Source of the DNA: Taklimakanibacter albus
GTDB lineage: Bacteria; Pseudomonadota; Alphaproteobacteria; Rhizobiales; Aestuariivirgaceae
Reading direction: 5' to 3'
Assembly: GCF_016595235.1 (NCBI RefSeq)
Contig: NZ_JAENHL010000007.1
Location: 1,865,943 to 1,929,942 of the forward strand
Length of the DNA stretch: 64,000 nucleotides
Shown here piece after piece: positions 30,403 through 39,274 of this stretch (position 1 is the first letter of the stretch; each line of letters begins with the position of its first letter). The translations under genes and the position numbers were made by a program. The notes beneath the pieces are model-generated. The model saw only the letters and a program-made list of their open reading frames with translations. It was not told the origin of the DNA and made no database searches.

Positions 30403-33132
30403 TTACGACGCCAGAAGCCCGGCGAATACGCCCTTTCGAGCCATCAACTGGTCGTAATTCCCATCCTCGACCGCAGTTCCGCGGTCGAGCACCACCACCC
30501 GATCGAACAGCCGGGCGAGATTTGGATTGCTCAGCACCCAGATGACCGCCGGCTTGCGCCCGTCGCGCGCCGCCTCGCCCAGCACCGAGCGCACCAGCTG
30601 CTCCTGGGTGCGCTGCTCGACCGAGGATAACGCCTTGTTGAGAATGATGAAATCGCCGCGCTTGAGCAAAGCGCGGGCGACATGCAGCTTCTGGCGCTGC
30701 ACCGAGGTGAGGCGGCGGCCACCGACGCCCACATTGAACTCCAACCCGACCCTCACCACATCTCTGCTGACATCGAGATCGTCGAGAACCGAGCGCACGA
30801 TGGCGCGAATGCGGTCTGCGGCGTCGGCATGGCGATGGCCAATGCGACCGAACAGCACATTATCGAGGATGCTGGCGGACTTGTTGTAGCCTTCGGCATC
30901 GTAAGGCTCGATCGCCCCCTTGAGGCTCTCCGGCAGATTGTCATGGAAGGCGGCGCGCGCCGCCACGATGCGATCCATCATCTCCTGGTCGAGAAGGCCG
31001 AAACGATAGCGCGGCTCGACATAGGAGAAGGCGAGTTTCATCATTCGCTTGCTGTCGGCCTCGGCGACTTGCGCGAAGGGCTTGTCCTGCAGCCTTTGCA
31101 GCAGCGCCTGGTAATCGGGGATCTCGTCCGCCGTCATGAAACCCAGTTGCTGGAAGAACGGGTGGTCGGGCGGCAGGTCGCGGAACAGCTCGACGGCGTT
31201 GCGGGCGATCTCGACGCCCATCCGGTAGAGCGCCTCATCGAGCCCCGCTTGCGCCAGCACCGAGCGGAAATAGGCATTCGACGCCAGATTCACATTCGAA
31301 AGCTCCGACCCCATCGGCGTGCCGAACAGCAGATTCTCGGCGACCGTCGCCTCGGCATTGTAGAGCGCCGCATCAAAGGAGGTGACGAGGCTCGCCAGGT
31401 TCTCTTCCTCGAGCCGTGTCCGGAGCGCCTTGCGCGCCGCCACGATATGCTCGGGGATTGCCGGATGGACTTTCTCGTCGACGGATGCCCTGAGGCCCAG
31501 ATCGAAAACATCGTCCGAGAATTGTACGGCCTCGAGCGTCTGCTCCATGGCCGTGAACAGCTCGTCCGGCCCGTCGACGCCGATCGTCGCATAGTCGATC
31601 CAGTCGCCATGCAGATCGTGATCGGGATTGCCGGCATTGAGTGCTTCTGCCTTTTCCCAATCGCGATGCGCCAGCGCCGCGCCCTCATAAACACGCTCGC
31701 GCACCGGATAATGCTTCAGCACATAGGTCAGATTGTCGTAGATGGTGCCTTGGAACAGGAAAGCGTCGCCCGAGGCATAGGCGGTGCGCCGCCCGGTGAG
31801 CGCTTCCGGAAGAAAAAGCAGATCCTCGCCATTGATGCTGACGCGGCCCTGTTCCGGCCACACCAGACGCACCAGCGTATCGGCGAGCGCCTCGCTGCCG
31901 CCGCCTGCCGTGCCGATGACGGCGACGCTTTCGCCGGGCCGCATGTCGAGCGTGATGTTCTCGAGGAGCCTGGCGCCGCTGTCGTCGCTGGCCGAGAAGT
32001 TGACGACGGAGATCGGCGTCTTGATCGGCGCCACCGGGCCGCTCGTCACGTCCTGTATGGCCGGCTCGATGATCTGGTCGACATGGAACTGCTCATAGAC
32101 CTGGGCATATTTGACCTGAACGTCGATGCGCTGCTGGTCCCAATCGATCAGGTCCTTGATCGGCGACGGCAGGTCCTTATAGGCCGAGATCACCGCGATG
32201 AGCTGACCGATGTCGAGCTGTCCGCGCAGCGCCAGATAGCCGCCGATCGCGTAGAACAGGAACGGCGTGACCTGGGCCAGGAAGTTGTTGAGGAACTTGA
32301 CGAAGAATTTCCACTGATAGAGGTCGTAGCGGATCTTGAAGATGCGCCCCAGCCGGTCGGCGACATCGGCGCGCTCGTAGTTCGACGTGTCGTGGACATG
32401 GATCGAGGAAATGCCGTCGACGATCTCGCCGACGCGGCCGGCGAGCTGGCGCGCGGTAAGCTGACGCTCCTTGCCGAGCCGGATGAGGCGGCGGCGCATC
32501 TTCGGGATGACGACGCCCTGGATGCCCACCATGAAGGCGGCGAGAAGGCCCAGCCAGACATTCTGCAGAAGGATGAAGAACAGCGCGGTCGCCGCCTGGA
32601 GGCCGAGAAAGGCCGGCTGCACGAAAGCATCGCCGATGAAGCCGCCGAGCGGCTCGACCTCGTCCTTCACCATGGTGGCGACTTCGGCCGCCTTCACGCG
32701 CTTGAAGACATTGGGCGGAAAGCGCAGCACGCGGTCGATGAGCTGGAAGCGCAGGCGGCGCAGCATGCGTTCGCCGAGCCGGCCCTTGAAGGTGTTGATA
32801 TAGAGCTTGAACAGGCCGTTGATGATGACGAGAACGAGAAAGGCGCCCGACAGCGCCATCAGCATCTGCAGCCGGTCGAGGCTGAAGCCGTTGAACAGGA
32901 CAAAGGGCTCGGCCTTCGAGAGCCAGTCCGGCAGGTCGATCACCAGCCGCAGGAAGACTTGCTGCGCATCGGGCGTGTTGAAGCCGTCGCCTTGGATCGG
33001 CCCGTTGACGATCTGCTTGGGCAGGTCGAGCGAGAGGAAATAAGTCGGCATCGACAGGAGGATGATGAACAGAATCCAGATCTGATGCCGGCTCGTATGC
33101 CTCCAGATATATTTGGCGAGATTCTTATCCAT
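30403..33132 (-). CDS. ABC exporter-like protein with degenerate, expanded nucleotide-binding domain
   Basis: The 909-residue protein begins with a type IV ABC exporter membrane domain (about 1-330, six helices). The C-terminal domain keeps ABC order but every key motif is altered. Walker A is G407-T-A-G-G-G-S-E (Lys to Ser, Ser to Glu), the Q-loop region is S-G-D-A-F, the signature is L808-T-S-V-Q, Walker B is I-I-L-N-K (832-833, Asp-Glu lost), and the H-loop is L-S-N-P (868-869). About 330 extra residues separate the Q-loop region and the signature; they contain an internal repeat of about 158 residues. ATP hydrolysis seems impossible without a partner. No Shine-Dalgarno is evident before ATG 33132. 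It is the first gene of the cyclase operon. Confidence 0.88.
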   Translation of the reverse strand: MDKNLAKYIWRHTSRHQIWILFIILLSMPTYFLSLDLPKQIVNGPIQGDGFNTPDAQQVFLRLVIDLPDWLSKAEPFVLFNGFSLDRLQMLMALSGAFLVLVIINGLFKLYINTFKGRLGERMLRRLRFQLIDRVLRFPPNVFKRVKAAEVATMVKDEVEPLGGFIGDAFVQPAFLGLQAATALFFILLQNVWLGLLAAFMVGIQGVVIPKMRRRLIRLGKERQLTARQLAGRVGEIVDGISSIHVHDTSNYERADVADRLGRIFKIRYDLYQWKFFVKFLNNFLAQVTPFLFYAIGGYLALRGQLDIGQLIAVISAYKDLPSPIKDLIDWDQQRIDVQVKYAQVYEQFHVDQIIEPAIQDVTSGPVAPIKTPISVVNFSASDDSGARLLENITLDMRPGESVAVIGTAGGGSEALADTLVRLVWPEQGRVSINGEDLLFLPEALTGRRTAYASGDAFLFQGTIYDNLTYVLKHYPVRERVYEGAALAHRDWEKAEALNAGNPDHDLHGDWIDYATIGVDGPDELFTAMEQTLEAVQFSDDVFDLGLRASVDEKVHPAIPEHIVAARKALRTRLEEENLASLVTSFDAALYNAEATVAENLLFGTPMGSELSNVNLASNAYFRSVLAQAGLDEALYRMGVEIARNAVELFRDLPPDHPFFQQLGFMTADEIPDYQALLQRLQDKPFAQVAEADSKRMMKLAFSYVEPRYRFGLLDQEMMDRIVAARAAFHDNLPESLKGAIEPYDAEGYNKSASILDNVLFGRIGHRHADAADRIRAIVRSVLDDLDVSRDVVRVGLEFNVGVGGRRLTSVQRQKLHVARALLKRGDFIILNKALSSVEQRTQEQLVRSVLGEAARDGRKPAVIWVLSNPNLARLFDRVVVLDRGTAVEDGNYDQLMARKGVFAGLLAS

Positions 33133-33271
33133 GCAGGAGGAAGCGCTCGAAGGGCGGGAGCCGATGGGATGGTGAAACTGTTTTATACATGACCGCTCGC
33201 CTCAGCATACAAAATCGATCCAGTCCCGGCTACTGCCGAAAATCCATTGGAATCAAGGTTAAGCCGGTTCT

Positions 33272-34399
33272 TCACGGCAAGGGCGGAGCCAGGCGGTGTT
33301 CGAGGATACGCGCCGTTTCGGCCGCGCCGTCGAGATTGAGCGCAAGGCCGCCGGGAGCCGGCGCCGCCGCCATGGCATCCGCCAGGCTGCCGGGCGTGAG
33401 GCGGTCTTCCGTCACCACCGCCGCGAGCCCGAGCCTGGCCAGGCGCCGGGCACGGTCGCTTTGCTCGGTTTCACCGCCTTCCGCGAAGGGAATGAGCACC
33501 GCCGGGCAGCCGGCCCGCAATATGTCGCAGACCGTATTGTAGCCGGCCTGCGAGACGGACAGCCGGGCTTTGGCGAGAAGGCCCGGAAAATCGGCCCGGA
33601 AGGTCTCGAGGACGACGCCGGCCGGCAGGCCGGCCTGGAGTGCGGCCCGTTCGGCGGCGGGGAAATTGGGTCCGGTGAGCACGCACCAGCGCGGCCAGCG
33701 GCCGAGAAGGCCAGGCGCCGCCGCAAGCGCGGCATCGATGAGCTTGCGGCCGACCACGCCGCCCCCGGCCGAGACCACCACGTCGAAACGGTCGGGCGAT
33801 GTCGCCGCCTCCCCCGCCACCAGCCCCGTATAGACGATGCGGTCGGCGATCTCGCGCGCCTGCGGGAAAGTCTCCTCGAGGCGGGCGAAATGAGGATCGC
33901 CATGGACGAGCACGAGGTCGAAGAAATCTCGCAGCGTGCCGAGCGTCTCTTCGGCGCGCCCGACCTTGCGGTTCTCCTGCAATATGTCACGCACCGAGCT
34001 GGCGATGAGCGGCGGCCTGGCGGTTGCGCGCGCATGCGTCAGGAGCGGCAGCAATTCGAAGCGCATCTGCCGCCGGCCGAAGGGAAAGGCTTCGACGATC
34101 AGGACATCCGGCTTCACCGCGTCGAAAACCTGGATGAGCCGGTCACGCCGCTTGGCCTTGAATACGTCGTCGATGGCGTTGCCGTCATCGTCGATGAGCG
34201 CCGAGAAGGACATGTCGCGCGCGCGGATGGCAGGCAGTTGGACGAGCTTGACGCCGGGTGGCGGGAAGCCTGAGACAACGGCGCCGCCGCTCACCAGCGT
34301 GACGTCGGCGCCCGCTTTGGCAAGCGCCGACGCGATCCGGCTGACCCGCGCCAGATGGCCGATGCCCAGGAGGTGCTGCACATAGACGAGCACCTTCAT
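33272..34399 (-). CDS. MurG-like (COG4671-type) glycosyltransferase
   Basis: The 375-residue GT-B protein has an N-terminal glycine-rich acceptor loop Q-H-L-L-G-I-G-H-L-A-R-V (about 8-19) and a C-terminal donor site S-Q-A-G-Y-N-T-V-C-D-I-L-R-A-G (about 280-294), as in MurG and monogalactosyl-diacylglycerol synthases. The sugar and acceptor are unknown. It overlaps the upstream GT4 gene by 4 bases and shares its N-terminal pattern with the GT at 35777. The 139-base gap to the ABC gene holds no other gene. Confidence 0.82.
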   Translation of the reverse strand: MKVLVYVQHLLGIGHLARVSRIASALAKAGADVTLVSGGAVVSGFPPPGVKLVQLPAIRARDMSFSALIDDDGNAIDDVFKAKRRDRLIQVFDAVKPDVLIVEAFPFGRRQMRFELLPLLTHARATARPPLIASSVRDILQENRKVGRAEETLGTLRDFFDLVLVHGDPHFARLEETFPQAREIADRIVYTGLVAGEAATSPDRFDVVVSAGGGVVGRKLIDAALAAAPGLLGRWPRWCVLTGPNFPAAERAALQAGLPAGVVLETFRADFPGLLAKARLSVSQAGYNTVCDILRAGCPAVLIPFAEGGETEQSDRARRLARLGLAAVVTEDRLTPGSLADAMAAAPAPGGLALNLDGAAETARILEHRLAPPLP

Positions 34400-35631
34400 G
34401 AATGCCCCCGCGCGGCGCGGAAGAGTTGGGTGAGCTCTTCTATGCTGCTCTTGTGATCGAAATTCGCGCGCACGCGCGTCTCCGCCGCGGCCCCGAGTCT
34501 CAGGCGCAATTCCGGATCTGTGATCGCCTTGGCCAAAGCGCCGCTCAGAGCTTGGGCGTCCTCAGGCGGCACCAGGAGCCCGTTGACGCCGTCGCTCAAA
34601 AGCTCCGGCACGCCGGAGACCGTCGTCGATATGCAGGCGAGCCCCTGGCTCGACGCTTCGACCAGGACATTGGGCAGGCCGTCACGGTCGCCGTCGCTGG
34701 CGATGCGGCAGGGCAGCACGAAGAGATCGCTTTCGCGATATTGCGCCAGCACCTCCTCTTGCGCCCGTGACCCGAGCCAGGTGATGCGCGAAGCAAGTCC
34801 CAATGTCTCAGCCTGCGCCTTGAGCTTGCTCAATTCTTCGCCGCCGCCGATATGGACGAACCGCCAGGCGAGCGTCTTCGGCAGAAGCGCCAGAGCGGCG
34901 AGCAGGATGTCATAGCCCTTCTTCTCGACCGCCCGGCCGACGCTGAGGAGCAGGACCGGATCATGCGCATCCGTGCCATCACGTGCCGGACGCGTGCCTG
35001 CGAAGGATGCGAAGCGGGAGAGATCGAGGCCGTGATAGCTCAAATGGACGCGTGCCGGATAGGGGCTGAGGCTTCTGAGCTTGTCGAAGCCGGCCCTGGT
35101 GCAGGTCACGACGAAGCGGGCCTGGCCGAGCTTGGCCTGCAAGTCCCAGTCGGGCGACGTCCAGATATCCTTGGCATGCGCCGAGCAGCTCCAGCCGATA
35201 TCGAGAACGAGGCTCGCATAGAGCGTGACCGAGCCCGGCGTGTGAATGAAATGCGCATGGAGCCAGTCGGCATCTTTGGGAAACTCGGCGGCGAGCACCA
35301 GGGCCTGGCCGAAGCGGCGCCAGCGGTTGCGCGTCCAGTCGCGTTTGAGATCGGCGAGGAAGGCTTTGCGCAGGCGTTTGTACTGCGGCAGCCGCCGCGC
35401 TTTCCACCACGAGCGGATGACGCACCACGGCTCGTCATGGAGATATTCCGGCAGATAGCGCACCGGCGCTTTGATCTCGTCATGCACGGGATGGCGCTTC
35501 TTGTCGGTCGGATGGCGCATCGAGACGAGATAAAGCTCATGGCCGGCGCGCTCGAGCCCGAGCAATTCCTGGGCGATGAAGGTTTCCGACAAACGCGGAT
35601 ACCCCTTGAGCACAATGACGATCTTCGTCAT
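34396..35631 (-). CDS. Glycosyltransferase family 4 protein
   Basis: The 411-residue GT-B enzyme starts I-V-L-K-G-Y-P-R-L-S-E-T-F-I (about 5-18), the hallmark of exopolysaccharide and colanic-acid WcaL/PssF-like GT4 enzymes. The donor-site part has L-S-V-G-R-A-V-E-K-K-G near 230 and V-L-V-E-A-S-S-Q-G (E-x7-E region). It is coupled to the downstream MurG-like gene by a 4-base overlap. It probably assembles a surface glycan. Confidence 0.86.
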   Translation of the reverse strand: MTKIVIVLKGYPRLSETFIAQELLGLERAGHELYLVSMRHPTDKKRHPVHDEIKAPVRYLPEYLHDEPWCVIRSWWKARRLPQYKRLRKAFLADLKRDWTRNRWRRFGQALVLAAEFPKDADWLHAHFIHTPGSVTLYASLVLDIGWSCSAHAKDIWTSPDWDLQAKLGQARFVVTCTRAGFDKLRSLSPYPARVHLSYHGLDLSRFASFAGTRPARDGTDAHDPVLLLSVGRAVEKKGYDILLAALALLPKTLAWRFVHIGGGEELSKLKAQAETLGLASRITWLGSRAQEEVLAQYRESDLFVLPCRIASDGDRDGLPNVLVEASSQGLACISTTVSGVPELLSDGVNGLLVPPEDAQALSGALAKAITDPELRLRLGAAAETRVRANFDHKSSIEELTQLFRAARGHS

Positions 35632-35642
35632 CTCTCAATGCC

Positions 35643-35751
35643 CCTCATGCTGAGGTGCGAGCGCAGCGAGCCTCGAAGCATCCATCAGGACAGAGCGAAG
35701 ATGGTGAAGCAGACCCTTCTTTTCTCGCCCTCGGCAGGCACCTCAGGGTGA
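35643..35751. repeat. Intergenic repeat (family B, copy 2)
   Basis: CCTCATGCTGAGGTG (35643-35657), GCGAGCGCAGCGAGC and CCTCGAAGCATCC match copy 1 at 27190, and CACCTCAGGGTGA closes the element at 35739-35751. It fills the gap between two glycosyltransferase genes on the same strand. Confidence 0.7.
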
Positions 35752-35776
35752 AGAGCCGGGATAAACTCATCATGCT

Positions 35777-36994
35777 CTAATTGCCGCCTTCGACGACGGT
35801 CAGGCGTTTCTGCGAGCCGGGCTCCAGCCATTCGCCGACCAGATCGGTGATCTTCTCGAGCCCGTCGAGCTTGAGCTTGGAGGTCACTTGCGACGGCGGC
35901 GCCCGCTCGGGCAGCGCCTTGAGCGCGTTGGCGAGCTTGGCCGGATCTTCGGCCTCTTCCGGCCGCAGCATGTCGATGACGCCGAGCTCGGCGGCGCGGC
36001 TGGCGCGGATCAATTGCTCCTCGCGCGGCGTGACGCGCGGCACGATCAAGGCCGGCTTGTCGAAAGAGAGGATCTCGCAGAAGGTGTTATAGCCGCCCAT
36101 GCTGACGACCGCGCGGGCGCCGGCGATGAGATTTTCCATGCGGTTGTCGAATTCGATGATCTCGACATGCGGAATGGCGGAGCCCTTTTTCACGAGCTTG
36201 CGCCGCTTGCGTGCCGGCATGAAAGGGCCGAGCACGATCAGCATCTTGTGCTTCAGCGACGGATCATGATGATAGGCGTCGAAGATATTGTGGATGAGAT
36301 CGGCGCCGTCGCCGCCGCCACCCGTCGTCGCCAGGATGTAACTGCCTTCGACGTCGCGCACCGGCACATCGACCTGCGTCATGTGACGCTGCAGGAACCC
36401 GACATAGTGCATGCGTGAGCGCACCGCGGGCGAAACGTCGAAGCCGGTCAGCGGATCGTAGAAATCCTCCGGTCCGTAGACCCAGATCGAATCATAAAAC
36501 ACACCGATCTTGCGCAGCACGTCGCGCTTCGCCCATTCCGCCTTGAGCAGTTCGGGTGCGTCCATGACCTCGCGCAGGCCCAGCACCAGCGTGGTGCCGT
36601 GGGTCTTGAGATAGGAGAGCGTCTCCTCGAGCTCGCCGCGCAGGCCCAGGGGCTCCTTGTCGACGATGAAGAGATCGGGCTGGAAGGACTCGGCCGTGTG
36701 GCGGATGATCGCCTGGCGCATCTCCAGCGTTTCGTGAAGATCGGTATGCCGGTCGATCGACGTATAATCGCCGTTGTGCAGCTTGATGATCGACGGGATT
36801 TTAACGAAATCGACGCGCACCCGATAATCGAAGGCGCCGGCGATGGTGGACCCTGAGATGATGAGAACGCTCAGGCCCCGGTAATTCTCGACCAGAGAAT
36901 GTGCAATAGTGCGACACCGCCTCAAATGTCCGAGCCCGAACGTGTCGTGGCTGTACATGAGAATGCGGGCATGTTCCAGCCGACGCATCGTCAT
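35777..36994 (-). CDS. MurG-like (COG4671-type) glycosyltransferase
   Basis: The 405-residue GT-B protein has the acceptor loop S-H-D-T-F-G-L-G-H-L-R-R-C (about 15-27), matching the G-x-G-H-x-x-R pattern of the GT at 33272, and the donor site S-M-G-G-Y-N-T-F-C-E-I-L-S (about 296-308). An A-T-T-G-G-G-G-D-G loop opens the C-terminal domain. It starts at ATG 36994 or the in-frame ATG at 36988. It lies at the head of the minus-strand glycan genes, separated from them by repeat B. Confidence 0.82.
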   Translation of the reverse strand: MTMRRLEHARILMYSHDTFGLGHLRRCRTIAHSLVENYRGLSVLIISGSTIAGAFDYRVRVDFVKIPSIIKLHNGDYTSIDRHTDLHETLEMRQAIIRHTAESFQPDLFIVDKEPLGLRGELEETLSYLKTHGTTLVLGLREVMDAPELLKAEWAKRDVLRKIGVFYDSIWVYGPEDFYDPLTGFDVSPAVRSRMHYVGFLQRHMTQVDVPVRDVEGSYILATTGGGGDGADLIHNIFDAYHHDPSLKHKMLIVLGPFMPARKRRKLVKKGSAIPHVEIIEFDNRMENLIAGARAVVSMGGYNTFCEILSFDKPALIVPRVTPREEQLIRASRAAELGVIDMLRPEEAEDPAKLANALKALPERAPPSQVTSKLKLDGLEKITDLVGEWLEPGSQKRLTVVEGGN

Positions 36995-37095
36995 TCCCCT
37001 CTCTCCATGCCGACCTCGCTCGCCCCGAAACGGCGGACTATGCCACAGGGCATGAACGCGTCAAATCCCTGTTGCTGGCCGGTCCGCTCTTTCAT

Positions 37096-38277
37096 TTACT
37101 TATACGGATCGGCTGCATCGCGCAGTCCGTCCCCCAGGAAGTTGAAGGCCAATATGACGACGATCACCGGAATGACCGGCAGCATGAGCCAGGGATAGAG
37201 CGCCACGACGTTGATATTGGTGGCCTCATTGAGCAGCACCCCCCAGCTGACGATGGGAGGCCGCAGGCCCAGGCCTAAGAAGCTCAATGCGGTTTCACCG
37301 AGGATCATGCCGGGGATGGATATGGTGGCCGAGGCGATCAAATGCGACATGAATCCGGGGACCAGATGACGGCCGATGATGCGGCTGCCCTTGGCGCCCA
37401 TGAGCTGTGCCGCAAGGACGTAATCCTCCTCACGCAGCGCCAGCAGTTTCGAGCGTACCGCGCGGGCAAGTCCGGTCCAGTCGAGCAGACCCAGGATGAA
37501 AGTGATGCCGAAATAGACAAGCAATGGCGACCAGGTGACCGGCATGATGGCGGCGAGCGCCAGCCACAGGGGGATGCTCGGCAGTGACTGCAGCACTTCG
37601 ATGAGACGTTGCGTCAAAAGATCGATGATGCCGCCGCGATAGCCGGCAATGCCGCCGATCACGATGCCGAGGATGAAGCTCACCGAGACGCCGAGAAGGC
37701 CGATGGTGAGCGAGATGCGGGCGCCGTAGATGATGCGCGAGAAAACATCGCGGCCGAGCTGATCGGTGCCGAGCAGGAAGAACTGGCCACCCTCGGCCGG
37801 GCAGACGAAATGACGGTCGGCCTCGATCAGGCCCCAGAACTTGTATTTGTCGCCTGAGCAGAAGAAGCGCAGCTTCTGTACGTTTTTGGTGTCGTCCTTA
37901 TATTCGCGCTTGAGATTGTCCATGTTGAGCTGGACGGTCCGGCCATAGACGAACGGCCCGACGAAACTCCCCTCATGGAACAGCCGGACACTCTGCGGCG
38001 GCGCATAGATGGCGCTAACATTCCGGGTGGCGAGATTATAGGGCGCCAGGAATTCGGCGATGATGATCATCGCATAGAGAATGGCGAGGATGATGGCGGA
38101 GATGAGCGCCAGCCTGTGGCGCTTGAACTTCCACCACATCAGCTTCCATTGCGAAGCGAGGAACACCCGCTTCTGCTGCTCGCTCATCGTCTCTGTCGTC
38201 GTCGGATCGAAGGGAGCCGTCGAGACATAATGCCTGAGCGGCTGGCCCGGCGGCGGCAGCGGCGTCATGTCGTTCAT
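37096..38277 (-). CDS. Peptide/oligosaccharide ABC transporter permease, OppC/YejE type
   Basis: The 393-residue inner-membrane subunit has an N-terminal cytoplasmic tail of about 50 residues, a first helix at ~58-78, a long periplasmic loop of about 130 residues (larger than in most DppC proteins) and five more helices with the EAA-type loop Q-L-M-G-A-K-G-S-R-I-I-G-R-H. It is the last gene of the importer operon and overlaps the OppB-type gene by 4 bases. Confidence 0.88.
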   Translation of the reverse strand: MNDMTPLPPPGQPLRHYVSTAPFDPTTTETMSEQQKRVFLASQWKLMWWKFKRHRLALISAIILAILYAMIIIAEFLAPYNLATRNVSAIYAPPQSVRLFHEGSFVGPFVYGRTVQLNMDNLKREYKDDTKNVQKLRFFCSGDKYKFWGLIEADRHFVCPAEGGQFFLLGTDQLGRDVFSRIIYGARISLTIGLLGVSVSFILGIVIGGIAGYRGGIIDLLTQRLIEVLQSLPSIPLWLALAAIMPVTWSPLLVYFGITFILGLLDWTGLARAVRSKLLALREEDYVLAAQLMGAKGSRIIGRHLVPGFMSHLIASATISIPGMILGETALSFLGLGLRPPIVSWGVLLNEATNINVVALYPWLMLPVIPVIVVILAFNFLGDGLRDAADPYK

Positions 38278-39272
38278 TTCGTGCTTCCGCCCTGCAGCCT
38301 GATGCGCGGATCGAGCACGGCAAGCGCCAGATCCGAAATGAGGACGCCGATGACCGTGAGGAAGGCGAGGAACATCAGGAACGACCCCGCCAGATACATG
38401 TCCTGGCTCTTGAGCGCCCGGATCAGAAGCGGTCCGGTCGTCTCGAGCGACAGCACGATGGCGGTGATCTCGGCGCCCGAGATGATCGCCGGCAGGATCG
38501 AGCCGATATCGGAGATGAAGAAATTGAGCGCCATACGCAACGGATATTTGACCAGCGCCTTGAACGGATGCAGCCCTTTGGCGCGCGCCGTCACCACATA
38601 TTGCTTCTGCAATTCATCGAGCAGATTGGCGCGCAGGCGCCGGACCATGCCGGCGGTGCCGGCCGTGCCGATGATCACCACCGGGATCCACAGATGCGCC
38701 ATGATGGACTTGAACTTTTCCCAGCTCATCGACTGATCCATATATTGCGGATCCATCAGATGGCCGATCGAGGTGCCGAACCACACATTGGCGAGATACA
38801 TGAAGACCAGCGCCATCATGAAGTTTGGCACCGCGATGCCCATGAGGCCGAGGAAGGTGAGGCCGTAATCGCCCCAGCTATATTGATGCGTCGCCGAATA
38901 GATGCCGATCGGAAAGGCGATCAGCCAGGTGAAGATGATGGTGGTGAAGGACACCAGGATGGTGAGCCACAGCCGGTCGCCCACCACATCCATCACCGGC
39001 AGCCGGTATTCGAAGGAATAGCCGAAATCGCCGGTCAGCATGCCGGCGACCCAATGGAAGTAACGCACCACCGGCGGCTTGTCGAAACCATATTCCTGGC
39101 GCAGCGCCTCGATCTGTTCGGCATTGACGCTTTCGCCCTGCGCCTGCAGTTCCGCCACATAGCTTTCGAAATAATCGCCCGGCGGCAGCTCGATGATGGT
39201 GAAGACCAGCGCTGAGATGATTACCAGCGTCGGCACCATCATGAAGATGCGCCCGATGATGTAACGCAACAT
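38274..39272 (-). CDS. Peptide/oligosaccharide ABC transporter permease, OppB/YejB type
   Basis: The 332-residue inner-membrane subunit begins M-L-R-Y-I-I-G-R-I as expected for DppB/OppB, has six helices and the coupling loop Y-V-V-T-A-R-A-K-G-L (about 220-229). It starts two bases after the binding-protein gene and ends inside the OppC-type start. Confidence 0.9.
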   Translation of the reverse strand: MLRYIIGRIFMMVPTLVIISALVFTIIELPPGDYFESYVAELQAQGESVNAEQIEALRQEYGFDKPPVVRYFHWVAGMLTGDFGYSFEYRLPVMDVVGDRLWLTILVSFTTIIFTWLIAFPIGIYSATHQYSWGDYGLTFLGLMGIAVPNFMMALVFMYLANVWFGTSIGHLMDPQYMDQSMSWEKFKSIMAHLWIPVVIIGTAGTAGMVRRLRANLLDELQKQYVVTARAKGLHPFKALVKYPLRMALNFFISDIGSILPAIISGAEITAIVLSLETTGPLLIRALKSQDMYLAGSFLMFLAFLTVIGVLISDLALAVLDPRIRLQGGSTK

Positions 39273-39274
39273 CC

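Noticed and set aside
30682..33192. 836-codon open frame on the plus strand, antisense to the degenerate ABC gene
   Set aside because: It is glutamate/arginine/histidine-rich without any recognisable domain, and the minus-strand frame encodes a clear membrane domain. Long antisense frames are common in GC-rich DNA.
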